Shown in pieces: positions 1 through 10,104 of a stretch of 64,000 bases of DNA. Origin of the DNA: an uncultured Rhizobiaceae group bacterium. Lineage in GTDB: Bacteria; Pseudomonadota; Alphaproteobacteria; Rhizobiales; Rhizobiaceae. The position numbers and the translations under genes were made by a program. Location of the stretch: positions 62,001-126,000 of the forward strand of contig CANMVS010000001.1 of the NCBI GenBank assembly GCA_947501445.1. Direction: 5' to 3'. How positions within the stretch are numbered: position 1 is the first letter of the stretch; every line of letters starts with the position of its first letter. The notes below the pieces were generated by a model. It was given only the letters and a program-made list of their open reading frames with translations. It searched no databases and was not told the DNA's origin.

Positions 1-2
1 AC

Positions 3-188
3 CTCGACCTTTGGGCCAAACGTGCACAGCACTGGGCACAGGGGGGAAACTGTACGGATCTTGCGCTAAGTGCACCGGATCATACTCCTGAAAAACAACC
101 GCGCGATGTATTCGTCTACTTTATTCATGAGGGCAAAATTCGCGCGCCGCAGGCGGCGATGGCCATGCAACAACGATGTGATATTTAA
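3..188 (+). CDS. C-terminal end of a DUF72 (YecE-like) protein, partial
   Basis: The window opens inside this gene; only about 61 codons and the TAA stop are present, in frame 3. The segment DVFVYFIHEG followed by RAPQAAMAM resembles the conserved C-terminal end of DUF72/YecE proteins, a TIM-barrel family of unknown biochemical role. The stop is followed after 16 bases by the chorismate mutase gene, so the two may be co-transcribed. The family call rests on this short tail only. Confidence 0.6.
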   Translation, partial: LDLWAKRAQHWAQGGNCTDLALSAPDHTPEKQPRDVFVYFIHEGKIRAPQAAMAMQQRCDI

Positions 189-204
189 AGCGCCAGTGGA
201 GTGA

Positions 205-531
205 ATGATTGAAATGACGCAAATAAAACTGAGTCGACCGGAAGAATGCTGCGATATGGCTGACGTGCGTCGTGAGATTGATCGGCTGGATTGCGAACTG
301 ATGAACCTGTTGGCTAAACGGGCGGCTTACATCGACCGGGCGGCTGAGATCAAGCACCGTTCAAACATCCCTGCTGATATTAAATGGCGGGTTGAAGAAG
401 TTGCGCAGAACGCGCGCCAGAATGCAAAACGGCATGGGCTTGATTGTGATTTTGCCGAGACCCTTTGGCGCGGGTTGATTCAATGGTCCATTGATCGGGA
501 AAACACGATAATGGAGCCAATCGGCAAATAG
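205..531 (+). CDS. Chorismate mutase, AroQ (type II) family
   Basis: The 108-residue product is an all-helical AroQ-type chorismate mutase, which rearranges chorismate to prephenate for phenylalanine and tyrosine synthesis. Visible family signs are the first-helix pattern VRREIDRLD (residues 21-29, with the usual Arg and Asp), a LLAKR stretch near 35-39 and Lys50 in the expected active-site spacing. The protein stands alone and is not fused to prephenate dehydratase or dehydrogenase. GGAG lies just before ATG 205; ATG 214 is an alternative start with a longer spacer. It follows the DUF72 gene at short distance. A role as an isochorismate-pyruvate lyase (PchB-like) cannot be excluded from sequence, but no siderophore genes are nearby. 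Confidence 0.85.
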   Translation: MIEMTQIKLSRPEECCDMADVRREIDRLDCELMNLLAKRAAYIDRAAEIKHRSNIPADIKWRVEEVAQNARQNAKRHGLDCDFAETLWRGLIQWSIDRENTIMEPIGK

Positions 532-555
532 CAACCGGAAGGAATACCCTGGCGG

Positions 556-897
556 TCAGGGCTGACTGGCATGAACAGCGAGCCAGACGGTTGCTGGATG
601 TGACTGTGTCCAGGTAACCCGGTGGCGGCAATGCGCCGGAAGTAACAGCCAGTCTCCCACTTCAAGCCGGCGCTCTTGTGGTTCGCCCTCTATTTGCAAA
701 CGGGCGCTTCCGGCAACAACCATGACCCATTCATCCTGTGCCTGATCATACCACGCGTCCAAAGGTGTCGTTTGACCGGTTGAGATAATCCGTTCGATAC
801 GAAGATTGGGGGTGACAAACAAATCATCAAACTGCTCATCAGACGAATTGGATCCGGTAATACCGTCGAACAGATTTCCAATCGGGATTTCAACCAC
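556..897 (-). CDS. Small cupin-domain protein
   Basis: About 113 residues with a single cupin fold: a motif-1-like stretch around WYDQAQDEWVMVVAGSARL and motif 2 around LEVGDWLLLPAHCRHRV. Cupins of this size are often metal-binding sensors or small enzymes; no substrate can be read from the sequence. I place the start at GTG 897, which overlaps the stop of the upstream nnr gene by eight bases, a typical translational-coupling arrangement. A longer frame reaches 969 but would run deep into nnr. Linkage to nnr suggests a shared transcript and not necessarily a shared function. Confidence 0.7.
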   Translation of the reverse strand: MVEIPIGNLFDGITGSNSSDEQFDDLFVTPNLRIERIISTGQTTPLDAWYDQAQDEWVMVVAGSARLQIEGEPQERRLEVGDWLLLPAHCRHRVTWTQSHPATVWLAVHASQP

Positions 898-2425
898 GAT
901 CCTTCTCACTTGTATCAACTGCACTGGCAGTTCCGGCACTAAAAATACCTGTCGCTGGAATGTTTTCAACCAGTGTTTCGGCGGTCAGACCTTCTCCGGC
1001 GCGGTGCCCGGCCAGACCATGCATGTAAGCGGCTGCAGCAGTTGCCGCGAATGGTGCCATACCTTGTGCCAACAAAGCCCCAATAATTCCAGCAAGACAA
1101 TCACCCGAGCCTGCAGTTGCAAGCCAGGCTGGTCCATTTGTATTGATCACCGCCCGTCCATCCGGAGCAGCGACAACCGTATCTGCACCCTTGTACAGGA
1201 CAACCCCATTGCTGCGTTTTGCTGCCAGTCTTGTTCGATCAATTTTTGACAGCGTTGAATCTGCGTAGAGACCCGGGAACAACCGTGAAAACTCGCCATC
1301 ATGGGGTGTCAGCACCAGGCGTGTCTCTCCACGCACACAAGTGTTAAACAAGCTGGTAGTTTGACCACCAAATGACGAAATTCCGTCTGCATCCAGAACC
1401 AGTTTTCTATCGCTTTCAGCGATCATCAGTGCAAATTTTCGCGCTTTTTCGCCGACGCCAAAGCCAGGACCGAGCACGAATGCACTGTACCGGCGATCTT
1501 CCAACAGGCTTTCCAGATCGGCTTCATTGTCAATCTTGCGCTGCATAACCGCCGTTAGATGTGCTGCATTGGCAGCAACTGCAGAGCCCGGAGACAAAAC
1601 ACTAACCAATCCCGCCCCTGCCCTCAGCCCGGCCGAAGCTGCGATCCGGGCAGCCCCGGTTTGCGCAAACCCGCCACTAAATACCCCCAGGTGGCCGCGC
1701 TGATACTTGTGCGCATTGCGATCAGGCTGGGGGAGATCACCTGCCCATAATGCAGGTGAATTGAGCCACAGGCTGTCACTATGGCTTACGATCAGTCGTT
1801 GGGGAATTCCGATATCAGCGACTTGAACCGCCCCGCATAATTGCCCACCTGGCATCAGGAAATGACCTGGCTTGGGCGCTGCGAAGGTAACGGTGAAATT
1901 CGCACGAAGAGCGGCACCCATAATCTGTCCGGTATTGCCTGAAACGCCCGAGGGTAGATCGACTGAGACCACAGGACAGCCTGCCGCTTGTATGTGTTTG
2001 AATACTTCGGCCAGTTGCGTACCTATGTTGCGCTCGAGCCCGGCACCAAAAAGCGCATCAACGACAAGCCACCCAGGTGAAACTTCGAAATCATCAATGG
2101 GTACGACCAATTTGTTCCAATCCCGAAATGCCAGCAGTGCATCGCCTTTCAGGACAGAAGGATCAACTGTGGAATACACACGCACCGCCATACCGCTGGT
2201 GTGCAGCAGCCGAGCGACAATATAGCCATCACCACCATTGTTGCCCGGACCGCAAAGGATCACAGCGCCAGTGACTGCCGAATAGTTCTTCAGGACACAG
2301 GCTGCCACTGCAGCACCTGCTGCATTCATAAGGTTATAGCCAACAATACCGGATTGAATGGCGGCCCGGTCAACCTTGGTCATGATTTCAGGCGACAGAA
2401 TTTCAGACTGATCGTGCGCTCTCAC
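890..2425 (-). CDS. nnr: Bifunctional NAD(P)H-hydrate repair enzyme (epimerase and ADP-dependent dehydratase)
   Basis: At 511 residues this has the standard two-domain length. The N-terminal YjeF_N half (about residues 1-215) carries the GPGNNGGDGYIVARLL phosphate/nucleotide loop and interconverts R- and S-NAD(P)HX. The C-terminal half (about 225-495) is a ribokinase-like fold with the GAARIAASAGLRAGAGLV segment, VLGPGFG and the catalytic-region motif GSGDCLAGIIGALL, and dehydrates S-NAD(P)HX using ADP. Together they repair hydrated nicotinamide cofactors in the cytoplasm. It is the first gene of a minus-strand pair with the cupin gene and diverges from glnB, sharing the 370-bp intergenic region that follows its start. 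Confidence 0.93.
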   Translation of the reverse strand: MRAHDQSEILSPEIMTKVDRAAIQSGIVGYNLMNAAGAAVAACVLKNYSAVTGAVILCGPGNNGGDGYIVARLLHTSGMAVRVYSTVDPSVLKGDALLAFRDWNKLVVPIDDFEVSPGWLVVDALFGAGLERNIGTQLAEVFKHIQAAGCPVVSVDLPSGVSGNTGQIMGAALRANFTVTFAAPKPGHFLMPGGQLCGAVQVADIGIPQRLIVSHSDSLWLNSPALWAGDLPQPDRNAHKYQRGHLGVFSGGFAQTGAARIAASAGLRAGAGLVSVLSPGSAVAANAAHLTAVMQRKIDNEADLESLLEDRRYSAFVLGPGFGVGEKARKFALMIAESDRKLVLDADGISSFGGQTTSLFNTCVRGETRLVLTPHDGEFSRLFPGLYADSTLSKIDRTRLAAKRSNGVVLYKGADTVVAAPDGRAVINTNGPAWLATAGSGDCLAGIIGALLAQGMAPFAATAAAAYMHGLAGHRAGEGLTAETLVENIPATGIFSAGTASAVDTSEKDRG

Positions 2426-2594
2426 TCAATTTACCTTCGTCAATAACGCGTTATTTTCAACCTATAACAATGTTGTAGTCGGGTCACTGTCAGGTCTCGG
2501 ACCACCTGTCAGCAGTTATGCATATTTTTTAGGCAATTGCCTATAAATTAGCCAATCCACGACGGCTATTTATTAGGCAGATGGTGACAATTGA

Positions 2595-3134
<540 letters not shown>

Positions 3135-3292
3135 TTTTTGTTGTTTTTCGCCAACGTGAAAAATCCAAAAGCCGAAAAACAATTGAGGTGGTCGGCAAAC
3201 GCTTCCAATCTGCAAAGCAGAACCAGGAACGTCGCTTGATTACCCCAGCACACAGAAATAACTGAAATTCCAATTCAAATGAGGAAAAATAA

Positions 3293-4702
3293 ATGACTAG
3301 TGCCTCTGATATTCTCAAGCAGATGAAAGACAACGATATCAAGTTCGTTGATCTGCGTTTCACGGACCCACGTGGAAAAATGCAGCATCTGACAATGGAT
3401 GCCGGATTGGTCGACGAAGACATGTTTGCCGAAGGCATCATGTTCGACGGCTCATCGATTGCAGGTTGGAAAGCCATCAACGAATCCGACATGCTGTTGA
3501 TGCCTGACGCAGCGACAGTTCATACTGATCCATTTTTTGCGCAATCAACACTGTCTGTCATCTGTGATATTCTGGACCCCGTGTCAGGGGAGCCTTATGG
3601 TCGCGACCCGCGTGGGACAGCCAAAAAGGCTGAAGCTTATCTGCAGGCATCCGGAATCGGTGATTCCATCATGGTTGGTCCGGAAGCAGAATTTTTCGTA
3701 TTTGATGATGTGCGTTTTTCTGCTGATCCCTACAACACCGGCTTTGCGGTGGACAGTACAGAGCTGCCATCCAACAACGACACGTCGTATGAAATCGGTA
3801 ACCTTGGCCACCGTCCGCGTACAAAAGGCGGCTATTTTCCGGTGCCACCAATCGACAGTGCCCAGGACATGCGTTCAGAAATGCTCACTGTTCTGACTGA
3901 AATGGGTGTGACTGTTGAAAAACACCACCATGAAGTTGCAGCAGCACAGCATGAGCTTGGCATCATGTTTGACGCCATGACACGCAATGCCGACAAAATG
4001 CAGATCTACAAATATGTGGTGCATCAGGTTGCCAATGCCTACGGCAAAACGGCAACCTTCATGCCAAAGCCCGTATATGGCGACAATGGTACCGGTATGC
4101 ATGTTCACCAGTCGATCTGGAAAGATGGAAAGCCAGTCTTTGCTGGTGATGAATACGCCGGCCTGTCAGAAAACTGCCTGTTTTACATTGGCGGCATAAT
4201 CAAGCATGCCAAGGCGCTCAATGCCTTCACCAACCCGTCGACCAACTCGTACAAGCGTCTTGTACCAGGGTTTGAAGCACCGGTTCTTCTGGCCTATTCT
4301 GCCCGCAATCGTTCAGCCTCCTGTCGCATCCCATTTGGTTCATCACCAAAATCCAAGCGCGTTGAAGTTCGTTTCCCCGATCCGACAGCGAACCCGTATC
4401 TCGCCTTCGCAGCAATGTTGATGGCCGGTATGGACGGCATCAAAAACAAGCTGCATCCGGGTGAAGCCATGGACAAGGATCTGTATGATCTGCCGCCTCA
4501 GGAACTCAAGCAGATACCTACGGTTTCAGCCTCACTGCGTGAAGCTTTGGAATGTCTTGCAGAAGACAACAAATTCCTTACAGCCGGCGGTGTCTTCATG
4601 GAAGATCAGATCGAATCCTACATCGATCTGAAAATGGAAGAGGTCATTCGCTATGAGCACACACCTCATCCCGTGGAATACGACATGTATTATTCAGTGT
4701 AA
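3293..4702 (+). CDS. glnA: Glutamine synthetase, type I
   Basis: This 469-residue enzyme makes glutamine from glutamate, ammonia and ATP and is the main entry of ammonium into metabolism. Length and sequence are those of class I-beta enzymes: the [11 protein letters not shown] segment, the [10 protein letters not shown] metal-site region, the [10 protein letters not shown] catalytic stretch and the NRSASCRIP region. Tyr398 in LYDLPPQE is the expected adenylylation site, so activity is probably controlled by GlnE in response to the P-II protein encoded just upstream. GAGGAAAA before the ATG serves as ribosome binding site. A rho-independent terminator follows at 4723-4755. Confidence 0.97.
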   Translation: MTSASDILKQMKDNDIKFVDLRFTDPRGKMQHLTMDAGLVDEDMFAEGIMFDGSSIAGWKAINESDMLLMPDAATVHTDPFFAQSTLSVICDILDPVSGEPYGRDPRGTAKKAEAYLQASGIGDSIMVGPEAEFFVFDDVRFSADPYNTGFAVDSTELPSNNDTSYEIGNLGHRPRTKGGYFPVPPIDSAQDMRSEMLTVLTEMGVTVEKHHHEVAAAQHELGIMFDAMTRNADKMQIYKYVVHQVANAYGKTATFMPKPVYGDNGTGMHVHQSIWKDGKPVFAGDEYAGLSENCLFYIGGIIKHAKALNAFTNPSTNSYKRLVPGFEAPVLLAYSARNRSASCRIPFGSSPKSKRVEVRFPDPTANPYLAFAAMLMAGMDGIKNKLHPGEAMDKDLYDLPPQELKQIPTVSASLREALECLAEDNKFLTAGGVFMEDQIESYIDLKMEEVIRYEHTPHPVEYDMYYSV

Positions 4703-4722
4703 TTTTTACTGATCTATAGCTG

Positions 4723-4755
4723 AAAAGGCCGGACCGGATGGTTCGGCCTTTTTTG
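4723..4755 (+). terminator. Rho-independent terminator after glnA
   Basis: AAAAGGCCG and its complement CGGCCTTTT, with additional pairs inside, form a strong stem that ends in a run of T. It begins 20 bases after the glnA stop and is oriented to end the glnB-glnA transcript. Confidence 0.85.
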
Positions 4756-4768
4756 TTCTGGAGCTACC

Positions 4769-4862
4769 CGGGTTTTACCAGAATCGGCAAAGCCTGAGCG
4801 CATCAACAAAATCAAAGACCGATACCGTTGTCCCGCTTCAGACAAAACGTCAAACGGCTTAA
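4769..4862 (+). repeat. Dispersed two-hairpin repeat, copy 1
   Basis: First of five related intergenic copies in the window. It is the most diverged: the left hairpin is decayed, but the central CATCAACAAAATCAAAG block and the right-hand part ending in GACAAAACGTCAAACGG are clear. It lies between the glnA terminator and the 3' end of the alpha/beta hydrolase gene. Confidence 0.75.
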
Positions 4863-4931
4863 TTTTCCCGTACGGTAATATTTGCTCAAGGAATTTGCGG
4901 CTCGACAACCGCAGCGTCACGCACATTGTGC

Positions 4932-5855
4932 CTATTGCGCAAACATCCAGTTGAGGGTGTCACGCCAGTCAATCATGCGAATGGGTGTTCCATGACTGCC
5001 GGTGTTAAAGAGCACAAACCGAATGGGGTAGACATCGTCAGAACCATTTCGAACGCGCTGGTATAACGCCTGTTGATTGCGCCAATCATAGACCGGATCC
5101 CCGCTTCCATGCGCCAACAGCACCGGAACATTGGCATGATAAGCGGCGCTGCTTGTAAATGTATCATCACCGGTGCCACCCAGAATTACGATACCTGCAA
5201 GCCTTGAGGAAATACCCGGGTCATTACTGCCACTCCAGCAAAGAATGCTTCCCATGGATCCGCAAGCCAATACAATGGGTGCTTTCGGTGAGACCTGGCG
5301 GATATAGGTGACCAGTGTTTGCAGATGTGACAGACCGCGTGAATCAAAACTGGGAATTGTCGGCGCGTAGTAGACCCCGCCGTTTTTGGTGACGAGGTTT
5401 TTCAACCTGTTGAAATTGCCGCCAAACGTCCAGTCTTTGACACCCAGACGCCTGTCACCGCCGCGCCCATGCACAAAAATAACCGCAAATTTGGCCTTTT
5501 TGGACGCGCCCACTTCATAGGCTTCCACACTGTGGTTTTGCGCTTTGATGGTGATTGCCCGCTGCTGCCGTTTGGCCCGCAGGGATACGTATTTGCCCTT
5601 TACCCTTCTCTCCGGCGTCTGATCACGCTTGTGTATGTCCCGCGCTTTTTGATAATCGACCTTGAGGTATGCACCGTTATCCCGACTGTCCAGAATTCCC
5701 GGATAGCCGAATAATTTGTTTTTGTAGGCGCGCAGCTGAATCGTCTCCGCCTGTGCTGCACTCAAATGGGCACCAAAAACAACGATACCTAACAATAAAA
5801 TGCAGTACGGGCGAAAGAGGCGCACGGGGATTCCCATCAACTTGGTCGATTCCAT
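4932..5855 (-). CDS. Exported alpha/beta-hydrolase-fold protein
   Basis: About 307 residues beginning with a signal peptide: basic start, hydrophobic ILLLGIVVFGAHL and a likely cleavage after SAAQA. The mature part has the oxyanion-region motif VHGRGGDRR, a nucleophile elbow ACGSMGS, and a late His in NTGSHGTP, consistent with a serine hydrolase acting in the periplasm. The substrate is unknown. I prefer ATG 5855, which puts the signal peptide at the N terminus; a GTG at 5903 would add 16 residues. The gene is monocistronic and converges with glnA. Confidence 0.75.
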   Translation of the reverse strand: MESTKLMGIPVRLFRPYCILLLGIVVFGAHLSAAQAETIQLRAYKNKLFGYPGILDSRDNGAYLKVDYQKARDIHKRDQTPERRVKGKYVSLRAKRQQRAITIKAQNHSVEAYEVGASKKAKFAVIFVHGRGGDRRLGVKDWTFGGNFNRLKNLVTKNGGVYYAPTIPSFDSRGLSHLQTLVTYIRQVSPKAPIVLACGSMGSILCWSGSNDPGISSRLAGIVILGGTGDDTFTSSAAYHANVPVLLAHGSGDPVYDWRNQQALYQRVRNGSDDVYPIRFVLFNTGSHGTPIRMIDWRDTLNWMFAQ

Positions 5856-6212
5856 AATGCTTTTTTCCCCCGAATAGGCAATAGGTGCAACAGCAGATGA
5901 CACGATACACTTCTTGCACTAACGTTATTTTGACCGCAGGTGCCAGGGTGAACCTCACCATCTGCAGGAAAGACAGATTAATACCGTTGCCGACGCCGAA
6001 TGGGAATCGCCCGTGACCTGTCAGGCGTTGGACAGTGGGACGCATATTCTGGACATCAGGCCGGGTCTTCCCGGTCATGTCTGCGGCATGCATGAAACAA
6101 GAGGCGATCATCAAAAATTTTCAGTGTCACATTGTCTGCCTGGGCCCGTCTGGTGACCGATGGCTGCATTGGACCTGAACATTCATTACAATTGCAATCG
6201 AGGAGAGCAACC
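5856..6212. other. Intergenic region, no gene recognised
   Basis: Between the divergent hydrolase gene and gcvH. It must hold promoters for both, but no clear -35/-10 pair stands out. I looked for a glycine riboswitch before gcvH and saw no tandem aptamer pattern. An open frame here in other phases has no protein-like features. Confidence 0.4.
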
Positions 6213-6581
6213 ATGACAAATGTCTATTATACCGAAGATCACGAATGGATCAGCGTCGAAGGAAACAACGCTGTCGTCGGAATTACCGAACATGCGCAGG
6301 AGCAACTGGGGGATATCGTATTTGTCGAACTGCCGGAAGTTGGCACGACGGTGGCCAAGGCTGACGCTATGGTGGTTGTTGAATCGGTCAAAGCAGCATC
6401 CGACGTCTATGCGCCTGTCGACGGAGAAATTGTTGCTGTAAACGATGCACTGGAAGGAGAACCAGGTCTGATCAATGACGCAGCAGAAGCCGGCGGATGG
6501 TTGGTGAAAATAACGCTTGGTGACACATCGCAGCTTGAAACTCTTATGGACAAGGCGGCCTATCTGGCGACCATCGGATAA
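6213..6581 (+). CDS. gcvH: Glycine cleavage system H protein
   Basis: The 122-residue product is the lipoyl carrier of the glycine cleavage system, shuttling the aminomethyl group between the P, T and L proteins. The N-terminal YYTEDHEWI and the lipoylation motif ESVKAASD with Lys60 are diagnostic. GAGGAGAG precedes ATG 6213; an upstream in-frame start at 6132 would add residues not found in the family. The usual neighbours gcvT and gcvP are absent on both sides, so this is an orphan gcvH that must work with subunits encoded elsewhere or chiefly supply lipoyl groups. Confidence 0.95.
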   Translation: MTNVYYTEDHEWISVEGNNAVVGITEHAQEQLGDIVFVELPEVGTTVAKADAMVVVESVKAASDVYAPVDGEIVAVNDALEGEPGLINDAAEAGGWLVKITLGDTSQLETLMDKAAYLATIG

Positions 6582-6679
6582 AGTCGAAGGCAACGCATTG
6601 CAGGAAAAGCATCTGCGTCTCTATTTGTCCCTTGGTGAACGACCAGGTGGATGAAACGGAACATAAATCATACAAAACA

Positions 6680-6700
6680 GGTCCCGCGATCGTCGGGACC
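6680..6700. terminator. Hairpin between convergent gcvH and lpxB
   Basis: GGTCCCG and CGGGACC form a perfect 7-bp stem around a 7-base loop, about 100 bases after gcvH and just before the lpxB stop on the other strand. There is no strong T-run on either side, so a bidirectional terminator role is only probable. Confidence 0.5.
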
Positions 6701-6711
6701 AACAGTAGATA

Positions 6712-7917
6712 TCAGTGCGACCATTGCCCCCTGCAAAGATCAAGGACGGTTTCTGCAGCTATATCTGCGGGTGGTCGATCCGTCTGCATCAGGTTACGCA
6801 CCCGGTCAAAATCTGCCAACATCTGGATACGTTCATTTGAATCGGTCATTAATCGTTCGAGCCGTCGCGCTATGAGACCGGGCCGTACACTTTCGTTGAT
6901 GTATTCATTGATCGTGGGATAATCTGCGATGAAATTGGGAAGCGCGACGGTCCATGTTGTTACACGCTTCATAATGAGTTTTGCCAGCGGATCCAATTTG
7001 TAGGCTGATACACAGGGCAATCCACAAAGTGCCAGTTCCAGCAACACCGTACCAGATGCAGCCAAAGCAACATCGGCCTGCCCAAACGCCCGCCACTTGT
7101 CTTCCAAACCAGTTGTAATCGTTACCGGCACCGTCCAATCGGACACCGCTGCCACTATGTCCTGTTCAAGGCGCGGAAGCGTTGGAATGTGAAAGGTCGT
7201 TCCCGGTTTGCGTTCAGCCAGGGCATGTGCGGTTTTGGTAAAATCGGACAGCAATCTCTTAAGTTCACCCTTGCGCGACCCTGGAAGAACAAGACACATG
7301 GCCGGATTGTCTTCATGCCCATGCACTGGTTTGGTCCGGGCTGTTGCGCGCGCACATTGGCTTTCATATGCCTGTATAAGCGCCGGATCATTGGCCAATC
7401 TGTGGCCAACATAAGTCACGGGCGGTCCCTTCAGCTCACGAACAATTTTTTCTTCAAAGGGAAAGATTGCCAGAACATGATCTACATAATGCGTCATTGC
7501 CAAAGCACGCTCGGGCTTCCATGCCCACACCGTGGGGCAGACATAATTGACAACCGGCATATTCGGTAATTGTGCCCGAACCTGTTTTGCAACCCTGTGC
7601 GTAAAGGCTGGGCTATCAATAATCACCAAAACATCGGGTTTGAACTGCACGATGGACCGCACAGTGCGTCTGATGTGACCCAGCAGTTTTGGCAACTGTG
7701 CCACGATTGCACTCACGCCTATGATAGACAAATCATGATAATCAAAAAGCGAAACAAGACCCTGTGCTTCCATCGCATCGCCACCAACACCAACAAGTTC
7801 CAATTGTGCTGATTGCTTTTGTGCCAGGGCCTTTAACAGATCACCGCCCAACAAGTCACCCGACGGTTCGCCTGCAATGATTGCAATCTTCAAGGATGAT
7901 GCCTTTGATGTCGCCAT
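6712..7917 (-). CDS. lpxB: Lipid-A-disaccharide synthase
   Basis: This 401-residue GT19 glycosyltransferase joins 2,3-diacylglucosamine-1-phosphate to UDP-2,3-diacylglucosamine at the inner face of the cytoplasmic membrane. Visible family features are the N-terminal IIAGEPSGDLLGGDL, the VNYVCPTVWAWKPERA segment, YVGHRLAND and VLPGSRKGEL, and the late LELALCGLPCVSAYK. It is the last gene of the lipid A cluster, starting 14 bases after the lpxI stop, and receives the product of that neighbour directly. Confidence 0.96.
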   Translation of the reverse strand: MATSKASSLKIAIIAGEPSGDLLGGDLLKALAQKQSAQLELVGVGGDAMEAQGLVSLFDYHDLSIIGVSAIVAQLPKLLGHIRRTVRSIVQFKPDVLVIIDSPAFTHRVAKQVRAQLPNMPVVNYVCPTVWAWKPERALAMTHYVDHVLAIFPFEEKIVRELKGPPVTYVGHRLANDPALIQAYESQCARATARTKPVHGHEDNPAMCLVLPGSRKGELKRLLSDFTKTAHALAERKPGTTFHIPTLPRLEQDIVAAVSDWTVPVTITTGLEDKWRAFGQADVALAASGTVLLELALCGLPCVSAYKLDPLAKLIMKRVTTWTVALPNFIADYPTINEYINESVRPGLIARRLERLMTDSNERIQMLADFDRVRNLMQTDRPPADIAAETVLDLCRGQWSH

Positions 7918-7931
7918 TGGAGTACGCCCGT

Positions 7932-8816
7932 TCAGGAGTTGCCTGCAATCTGATCTCTGTCCATACCAAGTACAAACAGACCCAATCTGTCTGCTTCGAA
8001 GATAACGTCTGAGCGGTCGAGGATAAAAGCCCTGCCCGCCTCAACCGCAACACCGGCCAAACCGGCTTCATGGGCGTTTCTGATCGTATCAGGACCAATT
8101 GACGGCAAATCCGCCCGTACGTCCTGCTGTGGTTTGCACAGCTTTACAAGGACACCCTTACGTTTGCTTGAAATTCGCCCAACAGTGCGAAGTTCGCCAA
8201 TACGTTGCAGCATACCATCGGTGCCTTCAGCAGCTTCCAGTGCAACGATACGCCCCCCTACGGCCACAGCGCCCTGACCGACGTCCAGTTTGCCAAGTGC
8301 AATCGCGCCTGCTCCGGCTGCGGCGATGTTTTGCCAGTCCAATTTGGTTGGTTCACTGCTAGTAATCGGTCCAACGGTAGCCAGCAGATTGGGGACAATT
8401 TCCTGCGCACCGACAACCCTGCAGTCAACACTTTCCATCAACGAGATCACCAGCCGCAGCAACTTGTCATCACCGGCACCACGAACTGCGCTGATGATGT
8501 GCGGTAACGCTGGTATCGTTTTCAGCGGCACACGTATGTCGGCAATTTCAGGGCGCCGGTCAACACCACCCGACAGAATGACGCGTGCAACTTTGTTATC
8601 CCGCAGCAGTTTGAATATTCTGGCAGCATCTCCGACACTGGCAAAAGCATGTTCAAACTGATCAGATATTTCGTCAACTTCACCGGTCAGGCCAATGATG
8701 AACGGGTCATCATCGGCAGCTCTTGCCGCATCGGCTATATGGAAAGGCAGAGAACCACGGCCTGCAATAATGGCCAATCGTCCGTCGCGCGCAGCAGCAC
8801 TGCCTTCAACGTCCAC
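7932..8816 (-). CDS. lpxI: UDP-2,3-diacylglucosamine pyrophosphatase LpxI
   Basis: This 294-residue protein belongs to the LpxI (DUF1009) family, which replaces LpxH in many alphaproteobacteria and hydrolyses UDP-2,3-diacylglucosamine to lipid X plus UMP. Family features are the N-terminal LAIIAGRGSLPFHIADAAR, the ILSGGVDRRPEI stretch and the C-terminal VKLCKPQQDVRADLPSIGPDT. Translation starts at GTG 8816 with AGGG upstream, five bases after the lpxA stop. It fills the step between LpxD and LpxB, and no LpxH or LpxG is seen. Confidence 0.93.
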   Translation of the reverse strand: MDVEGSAAARDGRLAIIAGRGSLPFHIADAARAADDDPFIIGLTGEVDEISDQFEHAFASVGDAARIFKLLRDNKVARVILSGGVDRRPEIADIRVPLKTIPALPHIISAVRGAGDDKLLRLVISLMESVDCRVVGAQEIVPNLLATVGPITSSEPTKLDWQNIAAAGAGAIALGKLDVGQGAVAVGGRIVALEAAEGTDGMLQRIGELRTVGRISSKRKGVLVKLCKPQQDVRADLPSIGPDTIRNAHEAGLAGVAVEAGRAFILDRSDVIFEADRLGLFVLGMDRDQIAGNS

Positions 8817-8821
8817 CGGCC

Positions 8822-9634
8822 CTATGCCCTTTTATCCTTGGCAGCCGATGCCAGACCGCGATGACTTTCTGCATCCATGAATGCGAAGAGATCCACCAGC
8901 GCTGGAACGCCCTCATAGTCATCCCTAATTTCAGCGAGATTTGCACGCACGGTACCGGTGCCGTGAAAAATCTGCTTGAAAGCTTTGCGAACCCGATGAA
9001 TCTGCGGCTTGTCCATTCCAGACCTGGACATCCCGATAATGTTTAGACCGCCCAAAATTCCCGGGTTCCCATTCAGCATTCCGAAGGGAATAACGTCCAG
9101 GCTGCAGGCCGCCAGCCCACCAATGAATGCATGGTGCCCTACGCGGCAAAATTGGTGCACAGCAGCACCGCCACCCATTATCACGCGGTCACCGACGTGA
9201 ACGTGGCCACCCAACATTACATTGTTGGACAGGATGACATTGTCGCCGACCACACAGTCATGGGCTACATGAGAATAGGCCAGAAACAACGAGTTGTTTC
9301 CGACGACGGTTTTCCCGCCAGCATCCGGCATTCCCGTATGCATCGTGACACCTTCACGGATGAGACAACCTGTCCCGATCTCCAACGCAGTCACTTCACC
9401 TTTGTAATTGACATTTTGTGGTTCTGCACCCAGTACGGCTCCAGGAAAAATATTTGTTTCCGCCCCGACTGTCGTCTTGCCTGTCACGACTATGTGGCTG
9501 ACCAATTTTATATTGTCACCAAGCGTAACGTCAGACCCAATGTGGCAAAACGGACCAATCACGACGTTCTCACCAATATGTGCGCCTTCATCAATAATTG
9601 AAGAAGGATGTATTCTGGCGGAAGCCGCGATCAT
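8822..9634 (-). CDS. lpxA: UDP-N-acetylglucosamine acyltransferase
   Basis: LpxA transfers a 3-hydroxyacyl chain from acyl-ACP to UDP-GlcNAc, the first lipid A step. The 270-residue product is a left-handed beta-helix enzyme: hexapeptide repeats from residue 4 onward, the conserved [12 protein letters not shown] region, the catalytic-His region [10 protein letters not shown], and a C-terminal helical domain after [12 protein letters not shown]. Its ATG overlaps the fabZ stop by four bases (ATGA), so the two are translationally coupled. Both compete for the same 3-hydroxyacyl-ACP pool. Confidence 0.96.
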   Translation of the reverse strand: MIAASARIHPSSIIDEGAHIGENVVIGPFCHIGSDVTLGDNIKLVSHIVVTGKTTVGAETNIFPGAVLGAEPQNVNYKGEVTALEIGTGCLIREGVTMHTGMPDAGGKTVVGNNSLFLAYSHVAHDCVVGDNVILSNNVMLGGHVHVGDRVIMGGGAAVHQFCRVGHHAFIGGLAACSLDVIPFGMLNGNPGILGGLNIIGMSRSGMDKPQIHRVRKAFKQIFHGTGTVRANLAEIRDDYEGVPALVDLFAFMDAESHRGLASAAKDKRA

Positions 9635-10104
9635 TGAGAACTACTTTCTTCTATTACAAGCATGGCACCTACGTCGGCTTCGGCAACCCTTGCGCCCTCG
9701 ACCTTCGCTTCGCAATGGAATTTCCAGATCGTGCCGCGTTGTTTGATTTTCTTAACGTGATACTCAACACGATCACCAGGCAGCACCGGTTTGCGAAAAC
9801 GGGCGTTGTCAATCGTCATGAAGTAGACGAGGCTGGATTTTTCGGTTTGTGTCCTTGCACAAATAGCACCCGCCGTTTGCGCCATGCCCTCAATCAGCAA
9901 GACACCCGGCATAACAGGCGTTCCCGGAAAATGCCCCATGAATTGTGGCTCGTTTGCAGTGACATTTTTAATGCCAACCGCAGAATTGTCAGCATCTATG
10001 TCAACAATTTTATCCACAAGCAGGAAGGGATAGCGATGCGGCAACAGTTCCATAATTTCAAGTAGATCAACCGTTTCCAATACTCCGGTCTTGTCGTCGC
10101 TCAT
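9631..10104 (-). CDS. fabZ: 3-hydroxyacyl-ACP dehydratase FabZ
   Basis: At 157 residues this hotdog-fold enzyme dehydrates 3-hydroxyacyl-ACP in fatty acid elongation. Conserved are [12 protein letters not shown] near the N terminus and the active-site block [20 protein letters not shown], holding the catalytic His and Glu. It overlaps lpxD upstream and lpxA downstream by four bases each, which is the standard arrangement that balances lipid A and phospholipid synthesis. Confidence 0.96.
   Translation of the reverse strand: MSDDKTGVLETVDLLEIMELLPHRYPFLLVDKIVDIDADNSAVGIKNVTANEPQFMGHFPGTPVMPGVLLIEGMAQTAGAICARTQTEKSSLVYFMTIDNARFRKPVLPGDRVEYHVKKIKQRGTIWKFHCEAKVEGARVAEADVGAMLVIEESSSQ

Noticed and set aside
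4714-4926. 70-codon minus-strand frame after glnA
   Set aside because: It is read through the glnA terminator and repeat copy 1; similar peptides appear at the other repeat copies only because the repeat is shared.
5904-6212. Glycine riboswitch before gcvH
   Set aside because: No tandem aptamer core sequences could be found.
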